A stretch of DNA of 64,000 bases, from assembly GCF_015355765.1 (NCBI RefSeq), contig NZ_JACWNA010000001.1, positions 186,001 to 250,000 of the forward strand, written 5' to 3'. How positions within the stretch are numbered: position 1 is the first letter of the stretch; every line of letters starts with the position of its first letter. Below the pieces are notes generated by a model that saw nothing but the letters and a program-made list of their open reading frames with translations, was not told where the DNA came from and did not search any database. The stretch is from Actinomyces haliotis. GTDB taxonomy: Bacteria; Actinomycetota; Actinomycetes; Actinomycetales; Actinomycetaceae. The position numbers and the translations under genes were made by a program. Positions 7,371 through 15,853 of this stretch are shown here, piece after piece.

Positions 7371-8936
7371 TCAGCCGAGCCTGATCCGCCGCTCGGCGAG
7401 GGCCTGGGCGTCCGCGACCGGGCTCAGGGTCGAGATGAGGGTGCCGGCGGCGTCGCACTTCACCTTCGCGGTGACGACGACGGCCGCGGTGACGTCCCGA
7501 CCGGGCTCCCCGGACATTGTCACGGCGTCGACGTCGTCGGGCACCTTGGCCGCGACCGTCGTGCCGGCGGGGACGTCGACGTCCGTGGACCAGCCGCCGT
7601 CGGCGGAGGCGAGGTGGACGGTCGTGTCGCCGAGCGCGGCGTCGCCCGAACTCGTGAGGAGGAGCTGCGGCGTCAACCCGTCGGAGCGCGGCATCGAGAC
7701 GGTCCCAGCCTGGACCGCTGAGGGCTGCCCGGCCTGGGCCCAGGCGACGTCGTGGACGAGGACGCCAGAGGCCTCGGGGTACTCCCCCGCGCTGCGCACG
7801 AGGCGAACGGCCGCCACGACGGGCTGGTCGGAGGTGACGCGCACGCCGTAGGCGCCCGGAGTGACGCCGGCAAGGCTGACGTCGAAGACGGCGCCCGGGT
7901 CGATGGTGACGGACTCGGCGCCGGGCAGGACCTCCGAGCCGTGCTCGCCCTCGATGGTGAGGGTGACGGTGGCGGGCTCGGTTCCGGGGTTGGCGACGCG
8001 CACGGCGGGTGCGTCGGAGGAGGAGGCTCCGTCCTTCTCCTCCTCGCCCTGGTCGGCGACCTTCGTGAGGACGACGCCAGGAACGGTGAGGTCGGTCGAC
8101 GGAGCGGCGCCCGGAGTCAGCACCTCGGTGCCGGCCGGCGTCTCGCCGTCGAGGGACTCGGTGGCCAGGGAGACGCCGAGGGCGCCGTCGTCCGCCTCGA
8201 CGCCGACGGCGACGCGGTCGGAGGCGTCCGGGGCGGTCTCGAGCAGGACGGTGCGGGTCTCGCCCGCCGGGACGGAGACGGCACCGCCGGAGGGAAGGCT
8301 GAGCTCGCCAGTGGAGCCGAGGAGAGTGACGTGGGCGGTGACGGAGGTCGATCCGGGGTTGGTGAGGCGCAGCTCGGCGGAGGAGCCGACGGCCGCCGAG
8401 CCGCCGACGATCCAGGAGACGGCGCTCGGGGGCGCGCAGGAGGCGGTCGTGAGGCCGCGCAGGTCACCGTCCGGGGACAGGCTGGTGACGACGCCGGACG
8501 CCCCACCGCGCTCCCGCGCGGAGCCGGCTGCGGCAGTCGACGAGGCCGTGGGGCTCGCCGTCGCGGAGGGCGAGGCGCTCGCGGCGGACTCCTCGAGGCG
8601 GATGACGCCGCCCTCGGCGTCCTTGCCGCTCCAGGTCGGGTCCGCCTTGAGAGTCTCGCCGTCGTAGCTGAGGGTGCCGGTTCCGGTGAGGCTCGTGATG
8701 GCGGTCCCCGTCGTCGCCTTGCCGACGGTGACGGCGCCGATCGTGTCCGAGGGGCCCGCGGGGCACACGTAGCTGACCGCGCTCGACGGTGCGGGCACGG
8801 CGTGCGCCGCGACCTGCGGGGAGGTGGCGCGGGGCGCGACGGCGCCCCACCACGTGAGCCCCCCGACCGCGGCGAGGGCGGCCGCGGAGACGGCGAGGCC
8901 GCCGGTGCGGCGGGCGGCGCGGGCGAGGCGGGTCAT
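7371..8936 (-). CDS. DUF5719 family secreted/anchored protein
   Basis: A 521-residue protein with an N-terminal signal/anchor helix (about 10-30) after a short basic leader. It is followed by a long extracytoplasmic beta-rich region full of Thr, Val, Asp and Gly, with repeated segments such as TLTIEGEHGSEVLPGAESV that resemble Ig-like or CARDB-like modules. DUF5719 has no known function. It is regularly encoded after the large WhiB-linked glycosyltransferase. The ATG at 8936 is chosen because it overlaps the stop of that glycosyltransferase gene (ATGA) and gives a proper signal sequence. It probably acts at the cell surface with the glycosyltransferase. Confidence 0.8.
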   Translation of the reverse strand: MTRLARAARRTGGLAVSAAALAAVGGLTWWGAVAPRATSPQVAAHAVPAPSSAVSYVCPAGPSDTIGAVTVGKATTGTAITSLTGTGTLSYDGETLKADPTWSGKDAEGGVIRLEESAASASPSATASPTASSTAAAGSARERGGASGVVTSLSPDGDLRGLTTASCAPPSAVSWIVGGSAAVGSSAELRLTNPGSTSVTAHVTLLGSTGELSLPSGGAVSVPAGETRTVLLETAPDASDRVAVGVEADDGALGVSLATESLDGETPAGTEVLTPGAAPSTDLTVPGVVLTKVADQGEEEKDGASSSDAPAVRVANPGTEPATVTLTIEGEHGSEVLPGAESVTIDPGAVFDVSLAGVTPGAYGVRVTSDQPVVAAVRLVRSAGEYPEASGVLVHDVAWAQAGQPSAVQAGTVSMPRSDGLTPQLLLTSSGDAALGDTTVHLASADGGWSTDVDVPAGTTVAAKVPDDVDAVTMSGEPGRDVTAAVVVTAKVKCDAAGTLISTLSPVADAQALAERRIRLG

Positions 8937-11900
8937 GCGGCGGTCCTCCTGCGTCGCAGGGGCAGGGAGGCGAGGGCGGCGACGGCCCAGGAGACCCAGA
9001 TCGCGGGTGCGAGGAGGTGCTGCCACCCGTCGTCGTGGGCGAGGACGAGGCGGCCGCCCTCGGCGGGGACGGTGAAGGCCTGGCGCCAGGTGCCGGAGGT
9101 GGTCCCGGGCGCGGTGGTCGCGGTGAGGGCCCGGCCGTCGAGGGTCGCGCGCCAGCCGTCGTCGGCACGCTCAGCGAGGACGAGGACGCGCTGCACGCCG
9201 TCCTTCGCACCGGGCAGGTCCGCGGTGACGCGGCCGGCGCTGGAGCCGCTGGTGGAGACGACGGTCGAGCGCGCGGAGGCACCGGCGCCGGTGACGAGGG
9301 CGGCGCGGGCCGGCTCGCCGGTAGCGGGCTGGACGCGCCAGGACGTGCCCGTCGTCGTGGTGGCGAGCTGGTCGAGGCCGTCGGTCGAGTCGAGGCCCGT
9401 GCGCGCGGTGGCCGTGGCCTCGTCGCCGGTCCGGGCCTGGAGGACGACGACGGCGACGTCGTGGGCGGCCAGGTCGGCAGCGGCGTCGGGGTCCTGGCCG
9501 CTGGTCGCGCGGGCGACGGCGTCGGCGAGGGAGGCGTCAGCCGAGTCCGTGAGGACGGTGGGGATCGTGCCGTCCAGCGCTGGGTCGCTCGTGGTGCTGC
9601 CCTGGTAGGAGCCCGTAGGGCGCAGGGCGCCGTCGGCGTGCTCGTCGACCCGCTCGCGGCGCTGGGCGGACAGGACGTCGGGGAGGGCGTCGACGAGCCG
9701 GGTGCCGTCGCCGCGCCAGAGGGTCGCCGTGAGGGAGTCCCCGTCGGAGCTGAGGAGGAGGACGCGGCCGGAGGTCCGCGAGGAGGCGATGTCCTCGGCG
9801 ATGAGGGGGACGGCTCGGGAGGCGGGGTGCAGGGCCATGAGCTCGGCGTCAGCGCCCGTCGCGGTGGAGCGAGCCGCCTGGGCGGCCCACGCCCCGCCGA
9901 CGGCGACGGGGACGAGGAGGCAGGCCGTGCCGAGGACGCCGAGGAGGACGTGGCGCCAGCCGACGCGGTGGCGGACGAGTGCGGAGCGAGCCGCGTCGCC
10001 GGCGGCGAGCACGGTGGCGATCATGCCGGCGAGGGCGAGGGACAGCCCGGCACCCGGCCAGGCGCGCACGAGGACCTCGCCGGTGCCGTCGGGCGCGGTG
10101 CCGATGGCGGTGGTGACGCGGACGGCGACGGCGGCGAGGGCCAGGCCGCCCACGACGAGGAGCGCACCTGTGCGGGCCCGGTGGCCGCGGTGGCCGCCGA
10201 GGAGGAGACCGAGGACCGCGAGGGCCGGGGTGACGGCGAGGGTGGCCTTGAGGGCGAGCGAGACAGTGGGGCTGGGCGCGAGCGTGTCGAGGTCGACGGG
10301 CGAGCCGAGGAGGAGCTCGACGGCGCTCGGGGCGCTCGCGGCGACGGGGGCCCCGGCCTCGGTGAGGAGGTAGCGGACTCCCTCGCCCCAGGCGTGCCCG
10401 GAGCCGGTGAGCTCCCAGGCCCTCGTCCACGCGGGGGCGGCGGTGAGGAGGACGGGAACCGCGGTGAGGAGCAGGCGTGCGGCCGAGCGCCGGGCCGCGA
10501 CGGCCAGGCCCCCGAGGAGGAGCAGGACGATCGGCGCCGTGGCCGGCTCGGCCGCGACGACGAGGCACAGCAGGAGCCCGGCGACGGCGGCCGCCGCGGC
10601 GGAGCCGGGTCCGTACTGCTCGGTCGCTGCGGCACGGACGGCGGCGCCGTGAGCGGTGGTCGCGGCGACGACGACGCCCTCGGCGTCGTCGAGGACCGGG
10701 GTGGCGGGGTCGTCGTCGACGGGGCCGTCGCCGAGCCCGGCGTGCGCAGCGGCGGTGCCGGTGGTGCCCGAGTCGTGCGCAGGGGCGACGACGTCGGAGG
10801 CGGCGTCGGGCTCGAGAGCGTCTGCGTCCCGGGGCTCGGGCGGGTCGGCGTGCGCCCGGGTGACGCCCGTGCGGGCGTCCACGACCTGTGAGGGCCCGGC
10901 AGCGCCCGCGGCAGCGGCGGTGGCCGGGGCGGCGTCGTCGGGCTCCTCCCCCAGGTGGGCGAGGTCCTCGACGCGCTCCGAGGCGAAGCGGTCGAGCTCG
11001 GCCTTCTCCTCGGCGGAGGCGTGGTGCGCCCCGACGAGGCCGGAGAGGACGACGTCACGGCGGTCGGCGCCGACCGCGCGGGACAGGGCGGTGAGCGCCC
11101 ACGGCAGGACGAGGTGGACGAGGAGGGCGGGCAGCCGCCCCTGGCCGAGCGAGAGCAGGAGGGTGGGCGCGAGGGCCCAGGTGAGTGCCGCCCAGGCGCG
11201 CAGGCTGGTGCGGCGGGTGATCGTGCCGGCCGCGTACCAGGCGCCGAGGGCCGCGAGCGGGACGCCGAGGACGAGCACGGCGTGGACGAGGTCGTCGCCG
11301 GTGAGGCCGAGGCGGCTGACGAGGGCGACGGGCACCGCGATGATCGCCAGGAGCGGGTTCATGGCGCTCGGGTAGCCGTCACCGGCAGGGACCCACGTGC
11401 CCCAGGCGGTCGCCCACAGCTCGTGCCAGTCCTGGCCGACGCGGGTCAGGGCGCCGCCCGCGACGAGACGCGTCGCGAGGACCCGGCTCGTGCCGAGCAG
11501 TCCGAGGGCGGCGGTGACGACGAGGCTGGCGCCGAGGACCCGGCGCCGACGACGACGGGCGGCCGCCAGCTCCCGCAGCTCGAGCTCGCTGGGCGCGGCG
11601 GCGCGCTCGAGGCGCTCGCGCTCCTGCCGGGCGACGTCGCGCCGTGCGGCGCGGATCTCGGCGGGCGTCGCGTAGAGGTCGGAGAGGACCGAGCGCGGGA
11701 CGCTCCGCAGGCCGTGGAGACGGCGGCGTCCCTCACGGATGGTGCGCGCCGAGCGGAGGGCGGCCCAGGCCGCGGCGGTCTCGTCGCGGGCGAGGGCGGG
11801 CTCCTTGGCGAGGAGGCGCCACAGCGAGCGGGCGAGACCCAGGAGGAGGATCCAGGGCAGGAGCAGCAGCAGGGGGCGGTTGGAGAAGGTGGCCCAGGCG

Positions 11901-13078
11901 CGCAGCTGGGCGGTGCGGCGCGCGCGGTAGGAGCGGTCGGCGTCCGGGTCGCCCTCCTGGGCGAGGGCGGCGAGCTGCTCGTCGACCGGCGGCTCCGTCC
12001 CGCCCTCTGATCGGCGGCCGCGCTCGTCGTGCGCGGCCTCGCGGTGCCGGCCGGGGCCCCGCAGCCCGAGGTACGAGGCGCGGCGGTGGCGGACCCTCGC
12101 GCTGGGCACGAGGACGACGCGGTGGCCTGCGAGCCGGGCGGCGCGGCTCAGCTCAAGGCCGTCGCCGAAGGGGCCGAAGGCCGGCGAGGGGCCGCCCACC
12201 TCGTCCCAGAAAGTCCGTCGGACGAGGGCCCCTGCGGTGCCGACGGCGAGGACGTCGGAGCGCTCGTCGAGCTGTCCCTGGTCGATCTCGCCGTCGACGA
12301 CGTCGAGAGCGCGCCGGGCGGAGCGGGTGGTGCGCAGTCCGGCCTCGAGGAGGCGGCTCGGGTCGTCCCAGTCAACCTGCTTGGGGCCGAGGACGGCGGC
12401 CGAGGGGCTCGCGGCGGCAGTGGTGACGAGACGCTCGAGGCAGTCGGGCTCGGGTGCGGAGTCGTCGTGGAGGAGCCAGAGCCACGCGGTCGCGGGCGTC
12501 CCGGGATCGGAGGACCGGGTGGTGCCGCCGGTGCCGGCTCCGAGGCGACGAGCCTCCGAGCGGGTGATGGGCGAGCGGGCGTCGGCCGGGCCGTCGAGGC
12601 GGCCGGTCTCACGCCGCTCGCCGCGCGGACCGAGCCGGAGGCGTTGGCGCGACTGGTCGTGGTCGGCGTCGGAGCGCCGGTCCGGAGCAAGTGCCGAGGT
12701 GGGGACTGAGGTCCGTCCGTCGGGGCGGCGGTGCGTGCGTCGGCGGTTGCCCTCGGCGACGAGATCCCGGTACAGCGCGAGGCCCCGGTTGACGGCGTCA
12801 CCGAAGGTGGTCGCCTCGGGCGCCCGGACGATACGGACGTCAGCGACGTCGTCGAGCCCGGAGCCGTTGACGCACTCCTCGACCGGGGTGCCGTCACCCA
12901 GCCCGTTGTCCCGGGAGCAGACGTCGACGAGGAGGACGACGTCGGGCGGGAGGGTCTGGCCCGCGACGGCGCGGAGGGTGCGGTGGAGATAGGGGGTCGT
13001 GCCGGCGGAGACGACGACCGCGAGGGTCTCAGCAGAGACGGTGGGACCGGCGAGGCTCGAGGCGCTCGCCGGGCTCAT
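8933..13078 (-). CDS. Very large membrane glycosyltransferase (GT2 domain plus polytopic region)
   Basis: A 1381-residue protein. The N-terminal third is a family-2 glycosyltransferase fold: LAVVVSAGTTPYLHRTLRAV, the HDDSAP motif in the DXD position, and VGTAGALVRR before the acceptor-side motif. The remainder holds a dozen or more transmembrane helices and a C-terminal extracytoplasmic part with a final TM anchor. Two hydrophilic insertions stand out: an Arg/Asp-rich block of about 75 residues inside the GT2 domain, and an acidic Ala/Asp/Glu-rich block of about 130 residues between membrane helices. Its ATG overlaps the WhiB stop, so it is translationally coupled to whiB. The substrate is unknown, but a wall-glycan role is likely. 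Confidence 0.85.
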   Translation of the reverse strand: MSPASASSLAGPTVSAETLAVVVSAGTTPYLHRTLRAVAGQTLPPDVVLLVDVCSRDNGLGDGTPVEECVNGSGLDDVADVRIVRAPEATTFGDAVNRGLALYRDLVAEGNRRRTHRRPDGRTSVPTSALAPDRRSDADHDQSRQRLRLGPRGERRETGRLDGPADARSPITRSEARRLGAGTGGTTRSSDPGTPATAWLWLLHDDSAPEPDCLERLVTTAAASPSAAVLGPKQVDWDDPSRLLEAGLRTTRSARRALDVVDGEIDQGQLDERSDVLAVGTAGALVRRTFWDEVGGPSPAFGPFGDGLELSRAARLAGHRVVLVPSARVRHRRASYLGLRGPGRHREAAHDERGRRSEGGTEPPVDEQLAALAQEGDPDADRSYRARRTAQLRAWATFSNRPLLLLLPWILLLGLARSLWRLLAKEPALARDETAAAWAALRSARTIREGRRRLHGLRSVPRSVLSDLYATPAEIRAARRDVARQERERLERAAAPSELELRELAAARRRRRRVLGASLVVTAALGLLGTSRVLATRLVAGGALTRVGQDWHELWATAWGTWVPAGDGYPSAMNPLLAIIAVPVALVSRLGLTGDDLVHAVLVLGVPLAALGAWYAAGTITRRTSLRAWAALTWALAPTLLLSLGQGRLPALLVHLVLPWALTALSRAVGADRRDVVLSGLVGAHHASAEEKAELDRFASERVEDLAHLGEEPDDAAPATAAAAGAAGPSQVVDARTGVTRAHADPPEPRDADALEPDAASDVVAPAHDSGTTGTAAAHAGLGDGPVDDDPATPVLDDAEGVVVAATTAHGAAVRAAATEQYGPGSAAAAAVAGLLLCLVVAAEPATAPIVLLLLGGLAVAARRSAARLLLTAVPVLLTAAPAWTRAWELTGSGHAWGEGVRYLLTEAGAPVAASAPSAVELLLGSPVDLDTLAPSPTVSLALKATLAVTPALAVLGLLLGGHRGHRARTGALLVVGGLALAAVAVRVTTAIGTAPDGTGEVLVRAWPGAGLSLALAGMIATVLAAGDAARSALVRHRVGWRHVLLGVLGTACLLVPVAVGGAWAAQAARSTATGADAELMALHPASRAVPLIAEDIASSRTSGRVLLLSSDGDSLTATLWRGDGTRLVDALPDVLSAQRRERVDEHADGALRPTGSYQGSTTSDPALDGTIPTVLTDSADASLADAVARATSGQDPDAAADLAAHDVAVVVLQARTGDEATATARTGLDSTDGLDQLATTTTGTSWRVQPATGEPARAALVTGAGASARSTVVSTSGSSAGRVTADLPGAKDGVQRVLVLAERADDGWRATLDGRALTATTAPGTTSGTWRQAFTVPAEGGRLVLAHDDGWQHLLAPAIWVSWAVAALASLPLRRRRTAA

Positions 13079-13392
13079 ACCGCGCGGCGCTTGAGCTTGC
13101 GGCGCTCGCGCTCGGACAGGCCGCCCCAGATCCCGAAGCGCTCGTCGTTGGCGAGGGCGTACTCGAGGCACTCCTCACGGACCTCGCAGGTGGCGCAGAC
13201 GCGCTTCGCCTCGCGGGTCGAGCCGCCCTTCTCCGGGAAGAAGGCCTCGGGGTCGGTCTGCGCGCACAGAGCGCGCTCCTGCCACGCGAGGGGGCCCTCG
13301 TCGACCTCGTCACCGCCGAAGAGGAGCAGGAGTGCCTCGTCGTCGGCGTCGTCGGTCCTGGTGATCGGACCGTCGCCGAGGATGTTCCACAC
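13075..13392 (-). CDS. whiB2: WhiB-family iron-sulfur regulator (WhiB2/WhmD-like)
   Basis: A 105-residue WhiB protein. The four [4Fe-4S] ligand cysteines are at 43, 66, 69 and 75 (C-x22-C-x2-C-x5-C). The GIWGG turn is at 87-91, and a basic C-terminus (RERRKLKRRAV) serves DNA binding. The GTG start at 13392 has a purine-rich AAGGGA upstream and removes an implausible N-terminal extension. The assignment to the WhiB2/WhmD subgroup, which acts in septation and cell-wall control, rests on the neighbours (DUF3499, ManA, TIGR03089). An 11-bp palindrome CTGGTTACCAG (13417-13427) lies 25 bp upstream. Its stop overlaps the start of the large glycosyltransferase gene. Confidence 0.92.
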   Translation of the reverse strand: MWNILGDGPITRTDDADDEALLLLFGGDEVDEGPLAWQERALCAQTDPEAFFPEKGGSTREAKRVCATCEVREECLEYALANDERFGIWGGLSERERRKLKRRAV

Positions 13393-13416
13393 GATGGCGT
13401 CCCTTCGAACTGGCTT

Positions 13417-13427
13417 CTGGTTACCAG
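13417..13427. promoter_or_regulatory. Palindrome just upstream of whiB
   Basis: CTGGTTACCAG is a perfect 5-1-5 palindrome lying 25 bp upstream of the WhiB start, near where a promoter or operator would be. Its function is inferred only from position. Confidence 0.35.
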
Positions 13428-13490
13428 TGGAAATTACACGGGTGTAGGACGGGTGAGTCAAGCCGGGCGGGTCGAATTCACCCACTCGTG

Positions 13491-13518
13491 ACGAAACCGC
13501 ATCATGCTGCGGTTTCGT
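13491..13518. promoter_or_regulatory. 11-bp inverted repeat in the whiB/TIGR03089 divergent region
   Basis: ACGAAACCGCA (13491-13501) and TGCGGTTTCGT (13508-13518) are perfect inverted repeats around a 6-nt spacer. It could be an operator for a dimeric regulator or a transcript hairpin. The 9-mer GGGTGAAGT follows twice, exactly 30 bp apart (13521 and 13551), with an inverted TTCACCC at 13477-13483. The region 13393-13682 holds no gene. Confidence 0.5.
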
Positions 13519-13682
13519 GAGGGTGAAGTGAGACCTGGACCACGCCCCACGGGTGAAGTCGGACGGGTGTGCACGCCGCTGGCAACAACCACGCAGGGAT
13601 CCCGCAACCCCCATTCTCACGGGGGCTCACGACGGCGGTCCCCGCCGTCCACCACGCGACCCTCTTCTGCTTTGATGGCGCC

Positions 13683-14417
13683 ATGACTGACGCCCTCGCA
13701 ACGATCCTCCCCCAGCGGTCCGACGCCGATCGGCCCTGGCTCGTCTGGTACGCACCCGAGGAGCGAGTCGAGCTCTCCGGGCACGTCCTGGCCATGTGGG
13801 AGGCGAAGACGGCGGGTTTCATCACAGTTGAGTCACGACCTGGCGCCCTCGTGCACGTGGCCCTGCCCGTCCACTGGCGCACGGTCACCTGGTGCACGGG
13901 CACGTGGGCTGCCGGATCCCCCGCCCTCCTGACCGACGGCACGACCGCCGACTCGCTCGTGGAGGCGGGCGAGGCGGCAGCCGGACTGTCCGTCGCGATG
14001 GAGCCAGGACTCCTGAGCGAGGAGGCGGAGGCTCAGGCCCTGGTCCCGGCCGCCTCGCTCGCGGTCCGCTGGCCGGGCGAGCTGCCGCCGCTCGTGCTCG
14101 ACGGGCTGGCCGACCTCATGACGCACCCCGACCAGTACACCGGGCCGCAGGTGCCCGGATCGGCCACCGCGATCCTGGAGGCGGCGGACGGGAGGACGAG
14201 GGCGCTCAGCCGGGACGAGCTGGTGTCGGGACTGCCGCAGGCGGGCGCGGGCCCGGACGGCCCACGGGCAGTCCTCGTGCGCGAGGACGAGCCGCTCGAC
14301 GCGGTGCGCGGCGTCCTGGCCGCGTGGCGCGCGGGCCGGACAGCCGTCCTGCTCTCCCCCGACGCCGACGACGCACTGGCGGCGACGGCGGCACGTCAGG
14401 AGGGTGCGGCGCTCTGA
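13683..14417 (+). CDS. TIGR03089 family protein
   Basis: A 244-residue protein of the actinobacterial TIGR03089 family: WLVWYAPEERVELSGHVLAMWEAKTAGF at the start, LPVHWRTVTWCTGTWAAG in the middle. It looks like a truncated AMP-binding (acyl-adenylate) N-domain without the full catalytic motifs. Its function is unknown. The family is encoded next to rml, manA and whiB2 genes in several actinobacteria, so an envelope-polysaccharide role is suspected. The ATG at 13683 gives the family-typical N-terminus. It is convergent with manA. Confidence 0.85.
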   Translation: MTDALATILPQRSDADRPWLVWYAPEERVELSGHVLAMWEAKTAGFITVESRPGALVHVALPVHWRTVTWCTGTWAAGSPALLTDGTTADSLVEAGEAAAGLSVAMEPGLLSEEAEAQALVPAASLAVRWPGELPPLVLDGLADLMTHPDQYTGPQVPGSATAILEAADGRTRALSRDELVSGLPQAGAGPDGPRAVLVREDEPLDAVRGVLAAWRAGRTAVLLSPDADDALAATAARQEGAAL

Positions 14418-14459
14418 CCCGTCACGCCGGCGGCGACCGCAGCGGCCGGGACCGGCGCC

Positions 14460-15650
14460 TCAGGGCACGTCGGCCTGGACGACCGATCCCCGCCCCTCAA
14501 GGGCCAGGGTGCGCTCGTCGGCGCCGACGAAGGCGGCTTGGCCTCGCCGCAGCGCGAGCGAGCCCGCCGGGGTCGTCGCGGCGACCTCGCCGTCGAGGCA
14601 GAGGAGGACGCGGGGGCCGCGGCCCGGCACCTGCACGCGGCCGTCCTCGGGGACGACGTCAGTGACGAGGAGCTCGAAGTCGTCGACGGGCGCGTAGTAG
14701 GCGCGGGTGGCCCGTGACAGGTACTCCGGGGCGGGCCGGACCGGTGGCGCGGCGACGTAGTCGACGCAGGCGAGCATCTCGGGCACGTCGACCCGCTTGA
14801 CCGTGAGCCCGGCACGCAGGACGTTGTCCGAGGAGGCCATGATCTCCACACCGAGACCGGAGACGTAGGCGTGGACCGAGCCCGCCGGGACGAAGAGCGC
14901 CTCCCCCGGACGAAGCGTCACGGGGTTGAGGAGGAGGGCCGCGGCGAGACCCGGGTCCCCGGGGAAGGCGTCGGCCATGGCGACGGCGTTGGCGTCGACA
15001 CGGGGCGAGGGCGACGTCCCCGCCGCGAGGCGCGCGGCGAGCTCCGCGACGAGGCCGGCGACCTCGTCGCCGGAGGGGCGCGTCGCCGGCTCGACGAGGT
15101 CGCTGAAGACCTGGCGGATGCCGAAGCGCGTCGGGTTGAGGCGGAGCGTGCGCCGCATCCGGCGCGCGAGGGGCGAGTCGAGGCCCGCGAGGACCTCTCC
15201 GACGCGCCGCGGGGCTCGGAAGCCGGCGACCGCCTCGAAGGTCTCGATCGCGAGGACCATCTCAGGCTTGTGGTTGGAGTCCTTGTAGTTGCGCTCGGGC
15301 GCTTCGGGCGCGAGGCCCGCGCGATTCTCTCGGGCGTACCCCTCACCGGCCTGCTCGAGGGAGGGGTGGACCTGGAGCGAGAGGGCCTGGGCCGGGGCGA
15401 TGAGCTTGAGGAGGAAGGGGAGCTGCGGGCCGAAGCGCCGGACGACGTCCTCGCCGAGGAGCCGCTCTGGAGCGGAGTCGATGAGCGACTCGAGGGTGCG
15501 GCCCGAGGCGAGCCTGGTCGGGCCACCCGGGTGCGCCCCGAACCACTGCTCGGCCCAGGGACGCCCGTCAGCTGGCACGCCGAGGATCTCGGGGATCGCT
15601 GACGTCGAGCCCCAGGCGTAGGTCTGCCGGGCGCCGTCGAGTCTCTCCAT
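14460..15650 (-). CDS. manA: Mannose-6-phosphate isomerase, class I
   Basis: A 396-residue type I phosphomannose isomerase that interconverts fructose-6-phosphate and mannose-6-phosphate, the entry to GDP-mannose. The zinc ligands are visible: Gln93 and His95 in SLQVHPS, Glu130 in HKPEM, and His260 in PAGSVHAY. The N-terminal YAWGS segment is also typical. The ATG at 15650 is chosen because the family starts with this segment; the longer open frame lacks it. The product would feed mannosylation of wall glycans made by the downstream cluster. Confidence 0.95.
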   Translation of the reverse strand: MERLDGARQTYAWGSTSAIPEILGVPADGRPWAEQWFGAHPGGPTRLASGRTLESLIDSAPERLLGEDVVRRFGPQLPFLLKLIAPAQALSLQVHPSLEQAGEGYARENRAGLAPEAPERNYKDSNHKPEMVLAIETFEAVAGFRAPRRVGEVLAGLDSPLARRMRRTLRLNPTRFGIRQVFSDLVEPATRPSGDEVAGLVAELAARLAAGTSPSPRVDANAVAMADAFPGDPGLAAALLLNPVTLRPGEALFVPAGSVHAYVSGLGVEIMASSDNVLRAGLTVKRVDVPEMLACVDYVAAPPVRPAPEYLSRATRAYYAPVDDFELLVTDVVPEDGRVQVPGRGPRVLLCLDGEVAATTPAGSLALRRGQAAFVGADERTLALEGRGSVVQADVP

Positions 15651-15853
15651 GGGCGCGACGGTACCTGGCGCAGGCCGTGCGGTCCGCACACGGCGTCCGC
15701 GCGGTGACGGGCATCATGTCGCGGAGACGCGTTCGTGACCTATGGTCTGGCGAATTCGTACGAGGACGGCGGTCCGCAGGCTCGTCGTTCGAGTGGGAGG
15801 CCCGGCGGAGCCCGGCCGACCCGCGACCGCTATCCCACGACGAAGGAGCACCC

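Noticed and set aside
7752-10891. Long forward frames opposite DUF5719 and the large glycosyltransferase
   Set aside because: Gly/Arg/Ala/Asp-rich with no motif; the reverse-strand proteins are clearly real.
14418-14459. Possible terminator between TIGR03089 and manA
   Set aside because: The GC-rich spacer has only short, imperfect complementarity.
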